The notes under the pieces were generated by a model, which saw only the letters and a list, made by a program, of their open reading frames with translations, did no database searches and was not told the DNA's origin. 64,000 nucleotides of DNA from Pontederia crassipes (Eukaryota > Streptophyta > Magnoliopsida > Commelinales > Pontederiaceae): positions 56,927,947 through 56,991,946 of the forward strand of contig CM060191.1 of the NCBI GenBank assembly GCA_030549335.1, written 5' to 3'. Numbering within the stretch: position 1 is the stretch's first letter; every line of letters starts with the position of its first letter. Of this stretch, positions 12,301 to 26,405 are shown piece by piece. A program made the position numbers and the translations under genes.

Positions 12301-15300
12301 TCCAAAAAAAAAAGAGTTAATTTAATAACGAGAAAAAAAGTGGGTTTGATCCTTTTGACTTCTCCTAGTCACTGTGGACTGGACGCACATCACTCTGATC
12401 CAGCACTCGATTAAAGAAATGAAGTGGATTTCTTTTTGCCAACCCCTCTCACTCTCTCTCTCCCCCACCCCCCTCACTCTCTCTCCATCATATGAAGTCG
12501 AGTCGATCCACACACGCAGTCACAGCAGCCTCCCTGTATCAAGTTTATGTGCTGTCCTAAGCGCTCGCCACTTGTGTTGTACTGTGCATTTATGTGCTTC
12601 CTGTATGTTATGATAACGGAGCTGGGCAGTGGAGGTGTGTTTTTTATATACAAGTAGTGGAACAAGAGGACATGATCTCCTTTCTCTTTCTTTGATTGGG
12701 AGCAAACTTTTGTTCATTGGAAGTAATTGGAGCTTTTGCTGGTGGTTAACTGTTCAGGCTGCCTCAGTGTGGAAATGGTGTCGATTATCTAATTCATATA
12801 ACATTACTGTTGAAATATCGGTTCATCGACGCAACTAATTCGTCGAGATCACTCTGAAAGCAGGTTCTCAACAAAAATTTTGAACTCAAATTTGAAATAT
12901 AAGCGAAAAATCACTCTACTCCAACTCTAATTTGTCATGTTTTCTCTATATTTTTTCCCCTTATGAAAATTTGGATGCACTTATTATGAGCTAACCATGA
13001 TGCATGCAGAAACTAAGCTTTTATTAAAGACTGGATAGCTCAAATGCACATTACATATATTAAAATGTGTTGCATATGCATGTGTGAAAACAATTATCTA
13101 TCAAAATTCAGATAATGCAAGGAAGAAAATTAAATCTGAATGGACATAAAAAATTAAGAACTTTAACATTAAAAAAAAACGAATGTTTTCTTTAAGTATA
13201 TAAAGAACATTCATACCAGGTTTTACTATATATTAGCAAAAAAATATATAAACCTACAATGTTAATGTTAAAGCATTAAAAAATGGTATTCTTGTTAACT
13301 TATATAATAATATATTACTAAGAATGCTATAAATATAGAGTTAACACCAATATATGGTCTCAAAGAAATCATTAAAAAATTCCAACCAGACTTCTTTATT
13401 TAACTCATTATTATTAGTTCAATCATGAATCAACATCTAGTATGGTCCAATTTGATGTCGAAATAGCATGTTCGCCCGTTGGGCCGAGCGTACGTGGAGA
13501 AATTTCACTTTGCGGAAAGAGGAGGTCGATGTTCACTTTGTATAATTCATTCTCCACTTTGTCTAATGAAAAAAAGGGAACGATACTCCAACTAGAGGAG
13601 CGACCTATTGGTTCACCAAACATGACCCAATGGGAAGCACCTAATCATTTCTGGAGCTGCTCTTGCTCTTTATATCCAACCGGATAAAAACCGATTGAAT
13701 CGATAAAGGTCGGTGAACCAACAAAATGGGAGGAATCCGATTCAATTTTTATAAAAAAAATGAAAAACCACTAAAAGGGAAAGTAAAAGATGGAAAGGAA
13801 AAAAGATAAAAAGGAAAATAATATATTTGAATCAACATTCCAAATTGACGAGAGAATTAGTGAATAGATAGGAAGAAATTAATAAAAGAAAGTAAAGTAA
13901 ATAAATGAAGAGAGTGGAAGAAACGAAAAAAATAAAATAAAAATATGAAGATATAAGAGTGATTCATGGCAACAATAAATTAGTACACTGTTATAGTATT
14001 AAATAATAAATAAAATTTAACATTGAGAATTAATGAAGATATAAGAAGAAAGTGAAAAAATAAAAGTAAAACTAAAGAAAAGAGAGAGGAAGAAATTAAA
14101 AAAGTAAAGTAAAATAAAATAAGTCATAAGAGTGATTTATGGTAAAAAGAAATTGACATATTAAATTATTAATAGTAGCATTAAATGATAAATAAAAAAT
14201 TAATAATAATCAATCAATATTAAATATTAATAACTTGGGAATCCTTTTCTTATCAATAAAAATATTTTAAAATAGAATAAATAAATATATTTATGTTAGT
14301 ATTTCAATCTTAGTATGTTAGTAATAATATTTTAATACATAACATAACATATTGTTTTGTATATATCTTTAAAATAATTATAAATAATATAAAATTCGTT
14401 TAAATACGATCTAACAACGAACTAGTTAATTGTTGGTTCTAATCGATGATGTCCTTGTGGCAGCTTAGAGAGAGAATATATATTTCCTTGTTCTCTTTCT
14501 CTCTCTGTCTTAAAATATTAAGGACCACTATACATTGACTTTTTCTTCAACTACTAGCAGTACAACTATCTAAATACATAAATGAAATTAGAAATAAAAA
14601 AGTCAGCATGTTTATTGCACTCGATTAGGGCAACCATTTATTAGTCAATGTCATCACAACGAAACAGAGTGCACTGTCATGCGATCTCACTTATTGTACC
14701 CACATTAAACCTAATCCAAAGCCACCTATTCTGTTGATATCTTTGCAATTGCTATCAGTCGGTTTCCAAGTGTTCAATCAGTTGGATAACAAGAACAAAT
14801 AAAAGGGGAGAGAGAGAGAGAGTGCAAAGATGGATAACACCAATAGACAGATCCTTTTTGGTTTCTTTCTCCTCTAGTTAAATTTTTTTTATGCACACAT
14901 AAATATAAACATGTATGTATAATGGAAATGTGCCTTAGATTAGAATCTAAGCAAGTGGACTTTATTCTTTGTCCAATCATGCATTGGGGAGAGAGAGAGA
15001 GAGCTGATCACATGGAGGTCAGCCACGTGTTTGAGAGATAAAATTAAGTAGTTGGTTCACCTACTAACGGATTGAGCCTCCGATGAAAAGAAAAATTATG
15101 ACCATTGAGCGAGAATAAATTACTCATATGTTAGTGATTTTTTTTCAAACATATTTAAAACTAGAAGGATATTATTTCAATTATTTCCGAGCTTATTTTT
15201 CTTGGAATATATATAACGTTGAGATCGGAGAAGTGGAGTTAGTCTTTTGATCATTATGTTTTAGGTCAGCCCATGTCTTCCTTAGTTTAGTTGTTGATTC

Positions 15301-15403
15301 GTCCGTCCCAGGGAGGTGTAGTAGTATATATAGTGCCTTTGCCTTGTTTCCTTATCCTCGTGACCATAAATGTTTGACCACAGCTATTTCTTATTTTTCG
15401 CAA
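12301..15403. other. AT-rich intergenic region, no gene seen
   Basis: CT-rich at 12440-12490, then strongly AT-rich from about 12840 on, with many AAT/TAAA stretches (13700-14420) and short GA tracts at 14808-14821 and 14990-15001. No protein domain, transposon terminus or RNA gene was recognised. Confidence 0.5.
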
Positions 15404-15844
15404 GAGGCTTGTAAAAAAAAAGCAGTTTAAAGTTTATAAAATAACAATCATAATTCACGATGATAGAATTATGATCTCATTGCTGGATAATAAAGTTGAT
15501 ATATGTGGATTAATGAGGCTTGTAAAAAAAAGCAGTTTAAAGTTTATAAAATAACAATCATAATTCACGATGATAGAATTATGATCTCATTGCTGGATAA
15601 TAAAGTTGATATATGTGGATTAATGAGGCTTGTAAAAAAAAGCAGTTTAAAGTTTATAAAATAACAATCATAATTCACGATGATAGAATTATGATCTCAT
15701 TGCTGGATAATAAAGTTGATATATGTGGATTAATGAGGCTTGTAAAAAAAAGCAGTTTAAAGTTTATAAAATAACAATCATAATTCACGATGATAGAATT
15801 ATGATCTCATTGCTGGATAATAAAGTTGATATATGTGGATTAAT
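15404..15844. repeat. Tandem repeat, four copies of a 110-bp unit
   Basis: Four head-to-tail copies begin at 15404, 15515, 15625 and 15735 and end at 15844. A fifth copy breaks off after GAGG. The copies look identical except for one extra A in the A-run of the first. Each unit contains the inverted repeat TCATAATTC / GAATTATGA separated by 9 bp. There is no coding potential. The near-perfect identity implies recent amplification or homogenisation. Confidence 0.95.
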
Positions 15845-18800
15845 GAGGTTCGTGTTGACTATATATTTCAGTTGCAAATGAATTGTCTTTTGTTGTTAAA
15901 AGGATACTCTCTCTCTCTCTTCTTTGTTATTACTTATTACTGTCGTCTGACTAGTCCAGTCAGAGAAAGCATGTGGTCTACGTGAAATTTCAAATCTGAG
16001 CCTTCGCTTTAAAGCTTAATCACGAATCCAACTGCGCCAACCCTATTGATGTCATCAATCTTTTCCAAGGACATATGGTCAAAATCCACAAATAACTTTA
16101 ACGCCTAATTTATATGACATCATATCAATATATACAAAGATGGCATAGCCAAAAGTCAATTATTATCTTGTGCTCAATAAAACATGTCGTATATGAAATA
16201 TCTGACAGGTAACGTGTGGGAAGAAAAGATAATGGTAAGTTATCAGTTGATATTTTAATTCCATACTTTGGAGCTCTATAATAGCTTTTCTTTTCTTTTC
16301 CTCAATACGAGTAGTCATAATTGATTTTAACGAGTATTAGTTAATTTAATTTGAGGAATTATATTATATTATATATATATATATATATATGAGATTAATG
16401 TACTTACAAAGCACCTTCCGTTTTGTAGAAATACTGAGCGCATCTCAATCATTGATCCACTCATTAATTAATCTGATCAAAAGTAATTAAATCTCATAAT
16501 TTAAAAATATAAATTATCTCAATCATTGATCAATGGATCAACATTCCTACATTATATTATATGATTAATGAATCAAAGGTGTTTTGTAAGAATATTAATC
16601 CATATATATATATATATATTTGCTGAATTCAATGCACAAACTGTAGTTAGTTGAATGCTCTTTTCAGCACAAAAGAACCTGTTTGTCTTGCTTTTATTTT
16701 CATCTTTTAGACCTTTTCATTTTTCCTTCTTTGAAATTGACTGAAGAAGAACAAGTTGAGAAAGTATTTTATCGTGTTCCAGGTTTTGGTTTTGGCCCCC
16801 CAAAAGAGAACAAATTGGTCATGGTCAGCTTCATATATATATTTCCATTCCAGCTAAAAGCATGTCTTCATTCGCCAAATTTCCTTTTTGGAATTAATGT
16901 CTAGATTGATGTTGAAATTTGGAATGGACTACATACCGCAGCCACAAGTTACTTACATATAAACAACTAACATTCTCCATCCATTATATATATAAGCCCA
17001 AATCCAGACTTTATTACCCCATGTTGGAATCTTCCCTCGTACATACGCAAGGCTGATGTACTGCATATTTTAACAAACCATAAATATGTAATTACAGTTG
17101 AAAAAAATGCATGCAAAAATATATTGTAGTATACTACGTATATGACTTCTTGTACTTTCTCAAGTCATGCTTGAAAAAGAGTGTTAAATTGATCAATGCA
17201 TTGCTTTTCCTTTCGCATTATGTGTCGTTTGGGATGAGACGTAATGAGAATGTCCCTTAGCGATGTCTTCTCAAAACTCATCCACACTCTAGATTCACTG
17301 GATGAGGTAGTTCTAGGTAGCATCATAGACAATATAATCAAGTTACTCCATACAAGAGAGATTGGGAGAATAAATAGTACTAACAAAGGTTAGTTCTCTC
17401 TTTAGCATGCTCACATTTTGCTCGACGAAATGCTTGATCAGTCACCAATTGTTTAATGTGGTATCTTATTACTAAACTAAGTAATTAGTTATGAATGAAA
17501 TTTCTTAGTGATCTTTGTTCTCTTTTACTTCTATATAAATTCTACATCGTGCAGCTATGCCATTGTTGCTACAAAAGAAAAGCCCTCCTACATTACTATT
17601 GTTCTTTCTGATTTAAAAATTCGATGTTGTATTTTTTTAAAGAACTTTGTTTTGTAAAAACTAAATATATTTATAGGATATAGTAGTTTTCTTTAATTAC
17701 TTTTGTTGACCAAGTAAGGCTACTTCTCTAATACCAGGTCAAGCAAGTTTAATTTGTTTGGTATATATGCTAATTTTTTTTCAATGACGCCCGAATATCT
17801 TTTTTTAACTAATTAATTTCAAGTTTACATGCATCGATGATATTAAAGTGTGATCAGTTTAATTAATGTGAAAGGTTCATGATGATATTCATAAGTTGAA
17901 TGAAGGGGAGCCTTGTAAGGTATTAATATGTAAATTTTGCATTGACACTAGAGAATAATCATATCAATGGTTCAAAAACTCATGTCAATCCTTTTGCTTA
18001 TTCTTTGTACATAGGTTCAAAGCTCATACAGAAAAGCTCAGAGGTGCTGGAGGCCAATGACTTGAGGAAGAAACTAAGATGGATGCAAAAAAGAAAATCT
18101 TGGTACAATGAACTTTGTTTGTGTTCAATGTTCTTGAATAATTCCTTAGTACTAAATGTGACAAGGGTTTTTCTAGTTGAGTTGCCACGGTTCATGCTCA
18201 TATGAGATCTTTTTTCTTGAGAGACATATGTGATCTTTTTAATATGCACATTTGTTATGTGATCAATTTAATCAACATATCAAACAATTTGTTACAGTGT
18301 TTTCTCCACAAATATTAGAGCAGCAAAATGGAAGAATAATGACAACTAAAGATTTTGAGATGACAAAGAGAACTCAGTAGTTGGCCTTCATCATAAATAT
18401 TTGTCATGCAATATTGAATGACAAAGGTGTCCACAAACATCCACAAGTCCAGACGAGTACTCTAGTTTTGAAGTTGTTGACATCATCACATTTTCCAAAG
18501 GATTTCAATGATACCATGGAAGTCCTCATCAAGATAGGCTATGTGCAAAAGAGTGACTTCTATTGTAATATATAACTCTTGCATAATAGTTGAATGTACC
18601 ATTTAATTTGTGGTTCTGTATTAAGAGATTTTATTGTGATTTCATTAAGATGTTATGGTACATTACTAATGACCATGCCATTATTCTTATATCGTACATA
18701 TTTTTACTTGAGCTTTTTTTTGTTGTTAATGCTTGTTTCTTAATTATCATTAATACTATGAAAGGGTAAGTTGGGATAATATTTTTTGTTCCTTCAATTC

Positions 18801-18854
18801 TAAACCATTTTAACTAGATTAGTAGGCTTAAAAGACTTTTAACAATAGTTATTT
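15845..18854. other. AT-rich region, no gene recognised
   Basis: It contains TA microsatellites near 16369-16390 and 16603-16618. Short open frames at 16683-16904, 17942-18205 and 18381-18575 show no family I can name. Because a CACTA terminus lies just downstream, part of 17.9-18.8 kb may be decayed CACTA interior, but no transposase motif was seen. Confidence 0.35.
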
Positions 18855-19168
18855 TATAGTCATTCATGTTTGTAACGGCCGGATTCGTGGACATTACAAT
18901 TTTTTAGGCCATTGTTATAATTGCCTTTTAATTTTTTCTAACGACCAGATTTGTGGTCTCTAAAGATTTTTTAATGAGCACTTTTATGCTGGTCGTTAAT
19001 AACCTTTGACGACCAGTCATTTTATTCCGTCATTATTGATTTTTAACGGCGGAGCTTATAACGACCGGTGACGACCAAATTTTGTTGGTCGTTAATGACT
19101 TTTAGGGATCGGAAATTAGCTTATAGTGACCACTTTTCACTTCGTTAAAAGCCACTTTTCTTGTAGTG
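18855..19168. mobile_element. One terminus of a CACTA (En/Spm-type) transposon
   Basis: The stretch ends in GCCACTTTTCTTGTAGTG (ending 19168). Its reverse complement starts CACTACAAGAAAAGTGG, a typical plant CACTA terminal inverted repeat. Inside are several direct and inverted copies of a short ACGACCA / TAACGACC motif (18876-19100), the usual subterminal repeat structure. The matching opposite terminus was not found in the window, so the left boundary is only the start of the visible subterminal repeats. Confidence 0.65.
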
Positions 19169-22100
19169 CTCCCTGCAATTAACTTTGGAGGAAAACTGAG
19201 GTCGCACAAAATCTTATTTTTTATGTGACCACCACCTTGGTCAACATATCAATTGGATTCAGCCTCGAATTTTCTCAAGCACCAATGTCTTCTCTTTTCA
19301 AACATCGTTAATAAAATGGTACTTTAATCTGATGTGCTTCGATCCGACATGATACACTAGATTGTTTGCCAAATGAATTACACTATGATTATCACTGTAT
19401 AGACTCGAACTCAGTTGCATCTTGTCCAGCTCTTCAAGGACCTCTTGAGCCATATTATCTTCTTACATGCTTCTGCTATGGCAATGTACTCCGATCCGAT
19501 AGTAGAGAGAGCAACAACTTTATGTAATTGAGACATCCAACTAATTATCGTGCCACCTAGGATGTGCACGTATCTAGTCGTGCTTCTGACATTATCAATG
19601 TCACCATCTAAATCTGCATCAACATAATCCTTCGTATCCAAATTACTTTTACCGAAATGCAAACACATATCTTTGATTCCTTTCAAATACTGAAGGATCC
19701 ACTTCACTACTTGTTAGTGTTCCTTCCTTGGATCTGACATATATCTACTCACAACTCTCATTGCACGAGCAATGTCTGATGCTAACTATAGCATACATGA
19801 GACTGCCTACTGTTGATGCATATGTGATCTTCTACATGCGTGCACATTCCATATCTGTCTTGTATGATTGCTCCTTCGAAAGCTTGAAGTGACTCGCCAA
19901 GGGTGTCTACACTGGTTTGGCATCTTGCATGGAAAACCTCTCAAGCACCTTTTTCACATAAGTTTCTTGTGTCAACTTCATAGTTCCCACTTTCTTGTCC
20001 TAAACAATCTTCATCCCAAGTATGATTTTTGCGGCTCCCAAATCATTCATCTCAAACACACTTGATAATTATTCTTTGAGCCTTTTAATTTCTATCATAT
20101 TTGAATATGTGATGAGCATATTATCCACATACAATAGCAATATGTTGTAGCAATTATTAAAGTGTTTGATGTAACAATAATGGTAAAAAAACACACTTAG
20201 CATCATGAAGTTATCGAATTTCATATATCACTACCGAGGAGCATGCTTCAAACTATACAATCTTTTAGTCAGCTTGCATAGTAGATTATCTTTATTGGGA
20301 ACTTGAAAGCCTTCTGTTTGCTTTATGTAAATATCCTCCAAATCACCATGGAGGAAACTGCTCAAGATGTAAGTCCTTAGGTGCAATTATATTAAACACT
20401 AATCTAATAGTAATTAGCTTAATCGGTGCAAATATCTCAGTATTGTCAATACATTCCTTTTGCTTGAAGCCTTTCACAACTGGCTTTGATTTGTACCTCT
20501 TGCCACCATTTGCCTCCTATTTGATCTTGTATAACTACTTGTTGTGAAATACCTTCTTCCCTTTAGGTAGCTCCTCAACACTCAAGTTTTATTTTTATAC
20601 ATCGATTCATCTCATCCTGCATTGTTAACTTCCACTTGAAGGAATCATCAACCTCACAAGCATTAGTTAGTAATATAAAATCCAAAGAAGGAGAATACTT
20701 CGCAGGTGGTCTTATCTCCCGAGTAGATGTCCTGACATGAGTGGAGTGCTCGGCCCAACTTGTATCAACTTAGACTCTTGTTGAACAATCTTCTGAGATC
20801 CGATCACATCTTCATCTATATATCCTCAAGTTCCACTTGAACATTGTCTTTTTTCCTCTGCATTACAGGATTCTACAACACACTTGTCTTTATACATGGT
20901 CATTTAATGGAACATACATTTCTTTCCCGAAAAATTTTTCTATTCTCATCATCCTAGAAAGATATCCAAACTCATTAGAATAATAGATAATAAAGAAACA
21001 CCTCCGAGATTTAGCATCTAGCTTCACTCTACATGTAGAATCAATATGCACATATGACATGCAATCAAAAATTCTCATATGAAACAGATCTACCTCCTTA
21101 CCACTCCAGACCTCCTCTGTTAGTTTGTTCTCCAATGGTATAGATGACTAGCAGTTGATCAGGTATGCCGTTGTGTTCATTGCATCTACCCAAAATGATT
21201 TTAGTGCATGAATCCTCATGTCCTTGGCGCACTCATTCGTCGTCCTATTCATCTATTCAGCAACTCTGTTCTATTATGGCATCCTTGAAACTATCATCTC
21301 CATCCTCATTCTATGTTTCTCATATATCTCTTTGAATTCGTGGTTCACATACTCACGGTCATTGTCAGATCGCAAACACTCGATCTTAACATCAGTTTCA
21401 TTTCTAACTGTGCCTTCCATTTCTTAAAAGTAGAGAATACATCATATTTGTTTTTTTTTCAGAAAATAAATCCATACCTTCTTGAAATAATCATCGACGT
21501 TGTCACATAATATAGTGATCCGTCGAGAGATGGAATAGGAAATGGCCCCCACACATCTGTATGCATAAGCTCCAACTTGCTACTCTTAGATATGCTTGGC
21601 ACTTTGTTGAAGGTGATTGTCTTCTGCTTTTTCAGCACAACCTTCATAAAGTCCACCATTGACAGACTTCAAACTTAGTAGCTGACCCATCTTGTACAAA
21701 ACATTCATCCATTTTTCACTCATATGTCCAAGTCTACAATGTCATACTTTAGACATATCATCTGAATCAGCTGCTGCAATGATCCTTGTGTTCGATGACC
21801 TGTACAGAGTACCCAACTTGTTGTCTTGTGCAATCATCATAGCTCCTTTGGTGACCTTCCAAATGTTACTTGCAAATATCGTAGTGTAATCTCTGAGTCA
21901 AGCTTTCAAATCGAGATCAAATTTCTCTTCAGTCCTGATATATGTCGAACATCTTTCGGCTTCCAGACTGTCTCATTATTAACGACAATCTTCACATTGC
22001 CCTTTTCCAAAATATCCAAGGCTTTATCATAGTCAGATAAATATTGCCAAAGTTACTAATAGTATAATCTTCCATACACTTCATTTGTGAGGTGGAATGA

Positions 22101-23110
22101 TATGAAGCTCTAGAATTCAAAATTCAAGATTCTGTCGGACTGTCAACACTTAGAACCAACGCACCTGAGACTTCTTGTGTAGCAGTATTCATCGACTCCT
22201 CATTGGTTTTTTTTCTTTGGTGCTCGGTAGTTCTTTTTTCAGATGATCTTTCTTCCTACGATTCTAACATGCGAATTCACTAGATCTCGATTGACTTCGT
22301 TGCCTTGCATTTGACCTTCTTAGGTTCTGTCCTCATTGTTGTGTTCTTCTCCTACCCTCTGTATTCATTGTTGAACTTGAAGCTTCTGATCCTGATTCTC
22401 TCTTGTGAGCGTCTTCGCTCAAAATCAGATCTTAAATACCATCGAGCTTCAAATTTATTGAACCAGAAAACTGCTAACAGTTGTCACAGTTGCATCCCAA
22501 ATTTTTTGGCAAAGAGGACAATGATATCAAAGCCCTCACTTCATCATCAAAAGTGATATTTATCGAATTCAATTATGTAATGATAATGTTGAATTCATTG
22601 ATGTGATCCATGACCGAAGCTTCTTCCGATATCTTCAGGTTGAATAACCTTCTCATCAAATACACCTTGTTTGATGTAGATGACTTCTAGTACATATTAG
22701 ATACGTCTTCATGAAACTCGTAGTGGTTTTCTCATTCATGATGTTAAAGGCTACGTTCCGCGCCAATATCAGCTCGATAACACCAATCACATATCAATCG
22801 AGGAGCGCTGACTCCGCGTCGCTCATTGTCCATGGCTTTTCCTAATAGAGAGACTCATGCAATTCTTTTTGTACAGATAGTCCTCGATCTATATCTTCCA
22901 AAAGTCGAAATTTCTACCATTTCTCAATCTTGATCTTCCCGTCATTTGTTGCCATCGCTCTAACTGCCACGAACTCTTTGTCATAGCTCTGATACCAGTT
23001 ATTGCGGAATAACTTTGGTACCAACAAACGATCGATACCGATATGAGGTAAACATTAATAGACAGATAGTGGAAGAGTAACAAGAAATCACATAAAAAAA
23101 GATACACAAA
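19169..23110 (-). mobile_element. Degenerate Ty1/copia retrotransposon, 3' LTR missing
   Basis: Read on minus, the order is LTR part, primer binding site, gag, integrase, reverse transcriptase region, RNase H, which is copia order. The primer binding site TGGTATCAGAGC (complementary to initiator Met tRNA) is at 22986-22997, with an LTR beginning near 23003. A gag N-terminus with GRNFDFWKI lies near 22890. The integrase start has LELMHTDVWGPFPIPSL (about 21530-21590), and its downstream part is at 20890-21135. RNase H with YVDADLDGD and VALSTIGSEYIA is at 19411-19707. Many frameshifts and stops make it inactive. The coding end near 19200 runs directly into the CACTA terminus at 19168, with no 3' LTR between. 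The outer end of the 5' LTR is not resolved. Confidence 0.85.
22986..22997 (-). other. Copia primer binding site (initiator Met tRNA type)
   Basis: The minus strand reads TGGTATCAGAGC, the standard copia minus-strand primer site. It lies next to the presumed LTR edge (TG at 23003-23004 on +) and fixes the element's orientation. Confidence 0.85.
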
Positions 23111-23764
23111 TTTTATGTGGTTCGAAAATTGTCTCCTACGTCCACGATCGTCTCATAGAGTTTTCACCCTACCATAACTAACAAATTAGTTAGCCCCAAA
23201 TATATTTTATATCTGAATTTTGAGTGAATAGCTTCCACATATTCTACTTTGAAACTCAAATATTTTTATCATATAAGCCACCATTCATTATTGATAAGCA
23301 ACTAACTCAAATCACACATAAAGTGGTTTAATATGCTGTAGATGGTTCACGTGTCATGATCTAATAAAATCCTATTTTATGAAAAAAAATGAATGTGTCA
23401 AAGCATTTATGTGTCAAGCGATTTTACACATACTTTTTTTGATATATTTTTTTACTAATAGCGTAGAGGATCATTGATGATAAAAAATAATTTTATACTA
23501 TAAGAAATTATAAAAAATGACTACATCTATTACGAAGAATAATAATGTGCAAAAAATTTAAAAATAATTAATATAGTTATTGTTGATGATTTGAATCACA
23601 TTTTTTTATTATTATAAGTGATCCTATAAATAATTAATAAAGAAAGATAACAAGAAAAATAAATATAAAGTCGCTTAATATGGAAAGAGTTTCATTAATC
23701 TCAATATAGGTATTAATAGTTATGAGGTTAAGATTTTAATCTAAGAAACTAATATTAAAATTTA

Positions 23765-23766
<2 letters not shown>

Positions 23767-23850
<84 letters not shown>
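23767..23850. repeat. (AG)42 microsatellite
   Basis: Eighty-four uninterrupted bases of AG dinucleotide. It is immediately followed by the 88-bp duplication, and a shorter AG tract lies at the junction of the two copies. Confidence 0.95.
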
Positions 23851-23854
<4 letters not shown>

Positions 23855-24056
23855 CCTTTTTTTTTATGTAGGTCATGTGACATCAGTAATCAATTAAATC
23901 ACAGTCATGATTCAAACATGACAAGAGAGAGAGGGAGTTTACCTTTCTTTTTTATGTAGGTCATGTGACATCAGTAATCAATTAAATCACAGTCATGATT
24001 CAAACATGACAAGAGCACAAACTGTTGATTCAAGCATGACAAGAGCACAAACTGTT
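23851..24056. repeat. Tandem duplication, about 88-bp unit plus a shorter 3' repeat
   Basis: The segment with GTAGGTCATGTGACATCAG is present twice at a spacing of about 88 bp (from 23851 and from about 23939), separated by a short AG tract. A smaller unit, CATGACAAGAGCACAAACTG, is then also repeated (about 24004-24052). Slippage or unequal exchange seeded by the microsatellite is likely. Confidence 0.8.
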
Positions 24057-26370
24057 GAAGTAATACAAGCACGTGGTTTGACAAAGTATATTATTAGAAA
24101 TTGATGGTCGTGCTTCTGGAAGAAATTAAATGCAATGCTATCGTTTTTCTTTTCTCTAACCTCTTAATTATGACATACATCTTGCTAATTCTATAATCAA
24201 ATCTGTCAGTTCATATACTGACACTCAAAACGTGGAATGTAAACACATAAAATACCGCATTAAGCATCTTTTTCAAGTCCGCCACTATTTCCTTATACCA
24301 GCTCTACGGTGACACCATCATTTGCTTGTTATACATTGGAAATACATCAACATCACTTCAGGCAGTCTGATTACATAACTTGCAAACTTGGTCTGGAGAA
24401 AAATGATCCACAGCGCATGCATCAATTGGACCATGGCGAATTCCGTGTTTCTGAACGGCTTCTTAGATGCTTCAAATTAATGAGAACCAATTTGGCATTA
24501 ATTCTCCAGGTCAGAACTCAGAAGTCACCACCAAAGCATGCATGCATGGGATAATTAATTGCTTTTTGGAGTCTTCCAACGCAGATAGTATCTCCGAAGA
24601 AACATGCACTGCAGACTCCACGTCGATCTTTTCATCTGCAGGAATCAAGTTTAATCAGTCTTTTTTTCTTTTATCTTTTGCTGCACTGACTATTTGTCCC
24701 TACCTGCTTTTTCTTATCCTTTGTTGTTGTTATGCATTTTGATGATAGCTCGTGTCCATCTCTGCTAGCATTGACTGAGACTTTACACTGTGCAGCTTCG
24801 AGCTCCTCATTTCCCGAACAAGCGAAAACAAGAGAGGGCTGGAGTAATCGTCTGGTTATTTTCTGTTGAAGAGTTGAATGGAGAAAAGGGAGCCCGAAAT
24901 TTCATGGATGCGATTCTCAATTCAGACTCCCGATACACATTGGGTTTCCAACTTCTTGTCTTCCTCCTCTAAACAAAGCAAAGAGACCCCTCCTTTACAT
25001 TGCAAACAAAGCAACTGTTTTATATTCCAATTAGGTTCTAGCCAAGTAGTTTATAATTAAACACAGAGATGCAGTGATAAGCTCTCTCCTTCTTCGGTAT
25101 CTTCTGCAAGATATAGTTTACGGTGAGGACTTCAGCTGGAATATAAATGGTCTGTTCATATATAGCTGCATGCATGCAGTCTCATTTCTGTAACATCCTC
25201 CCTCTGGTGGTTTAATCTTTACTCGTTCTGGAAATGGAATGCAAACAGTGTTTGTTTGCTCCCATATTTGGTGGGTGACAAAGTCAAAGTTCCAGCCCTA
25301 TTAAATCTGTTCCCCACAGTTCCACTCGCCAACTTAAAACATGGAGTGCTGCTTATGAGTAAAATGGGAAAAAATAAACATGACACGTTCTAGCACACAA
25401 CTTTGGCGTGCAGCACATCTTTGGTTTTTATTCTCTTGGCATTTTGCTTCATGGTAGAAGAGGACAAATGGCAATTTTGATGTTTTGATTTGAGATATCA
25501 TTTTCCTCTCCCCTTTCCATTTGACATGATACTATTAAATTCATTAAAGGTTGAGTACCTTGGAAACCTTAGTGACAGTGGGGGCATAAAATAAAAGTGG
25601 CCTCTTAAATTAAAGTGCCCTTACTGGACACTCCATTACTAGGACATATATATATCAGGAAGGGCCACTAATAAACTTTGATGGGGGTTCTGAAAGATGA
25701 CTTGCCTTATCTTTTCAAAAAAAAAAATATATATATAAAGCAATTGGCCTTACATTCTTATCTAAATTGAGTAGTGTTTATATGACCCCACCAGTGCTAT
25801 TTGCAAGAGAAAAAGGTCCTCCTTTGGCGATGGTGTTTTGCCTTCTTTGCAACTGTTTGGTCACTAATCAGCATTCAATTTCATTGTCCAAGTCTGTACG
25901 TAATTGACCAAGCCCTGATTATTTCACTTTTTTTTATCTATGATTGGGGTGGAGGGTAAAAAAAATCAAGTTTCAAAGATTTAAGACATTCCAGTGTAGA
26001 GAATATGTGTCTTCTCCTGGTGCCAACCTGTTTGTGACTTTAGTGCACATTGGGGCCAAGCATATGAATGCTTGATGTGACGTGTTTTCGTCTGATATTT
26101 GTTGTTTTTTTTTTTCAGAAGTGATTAGTTTATCTATTAACAGAGGACAACATCACCGAAGCCTTTAACCTGCGGAAGTCGTAGGCCCGGTATTCATGCA
26201 TGTTATGATAGATGCGAGCAGATAGGCGACATTGGAGAAGGACATATACATGGCATTAAGAGCACACCAAACATTGTTCTTACACACTGGACGAACTTCC
26301 TAGTCATTAAGGTGCACGCATGAAGAAATTATACAAATTATTTCGAGCTGCATAATGTTTTCCTCATTTT

Positions 26371-26405
<35 letters not shown>

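Noticed and set aside
24309-25060. Cluster of short plus-strand open frames, possible small gene
   Set aside because: No family similarity, no convincing splice structure and no clear start. Left as intergenic.
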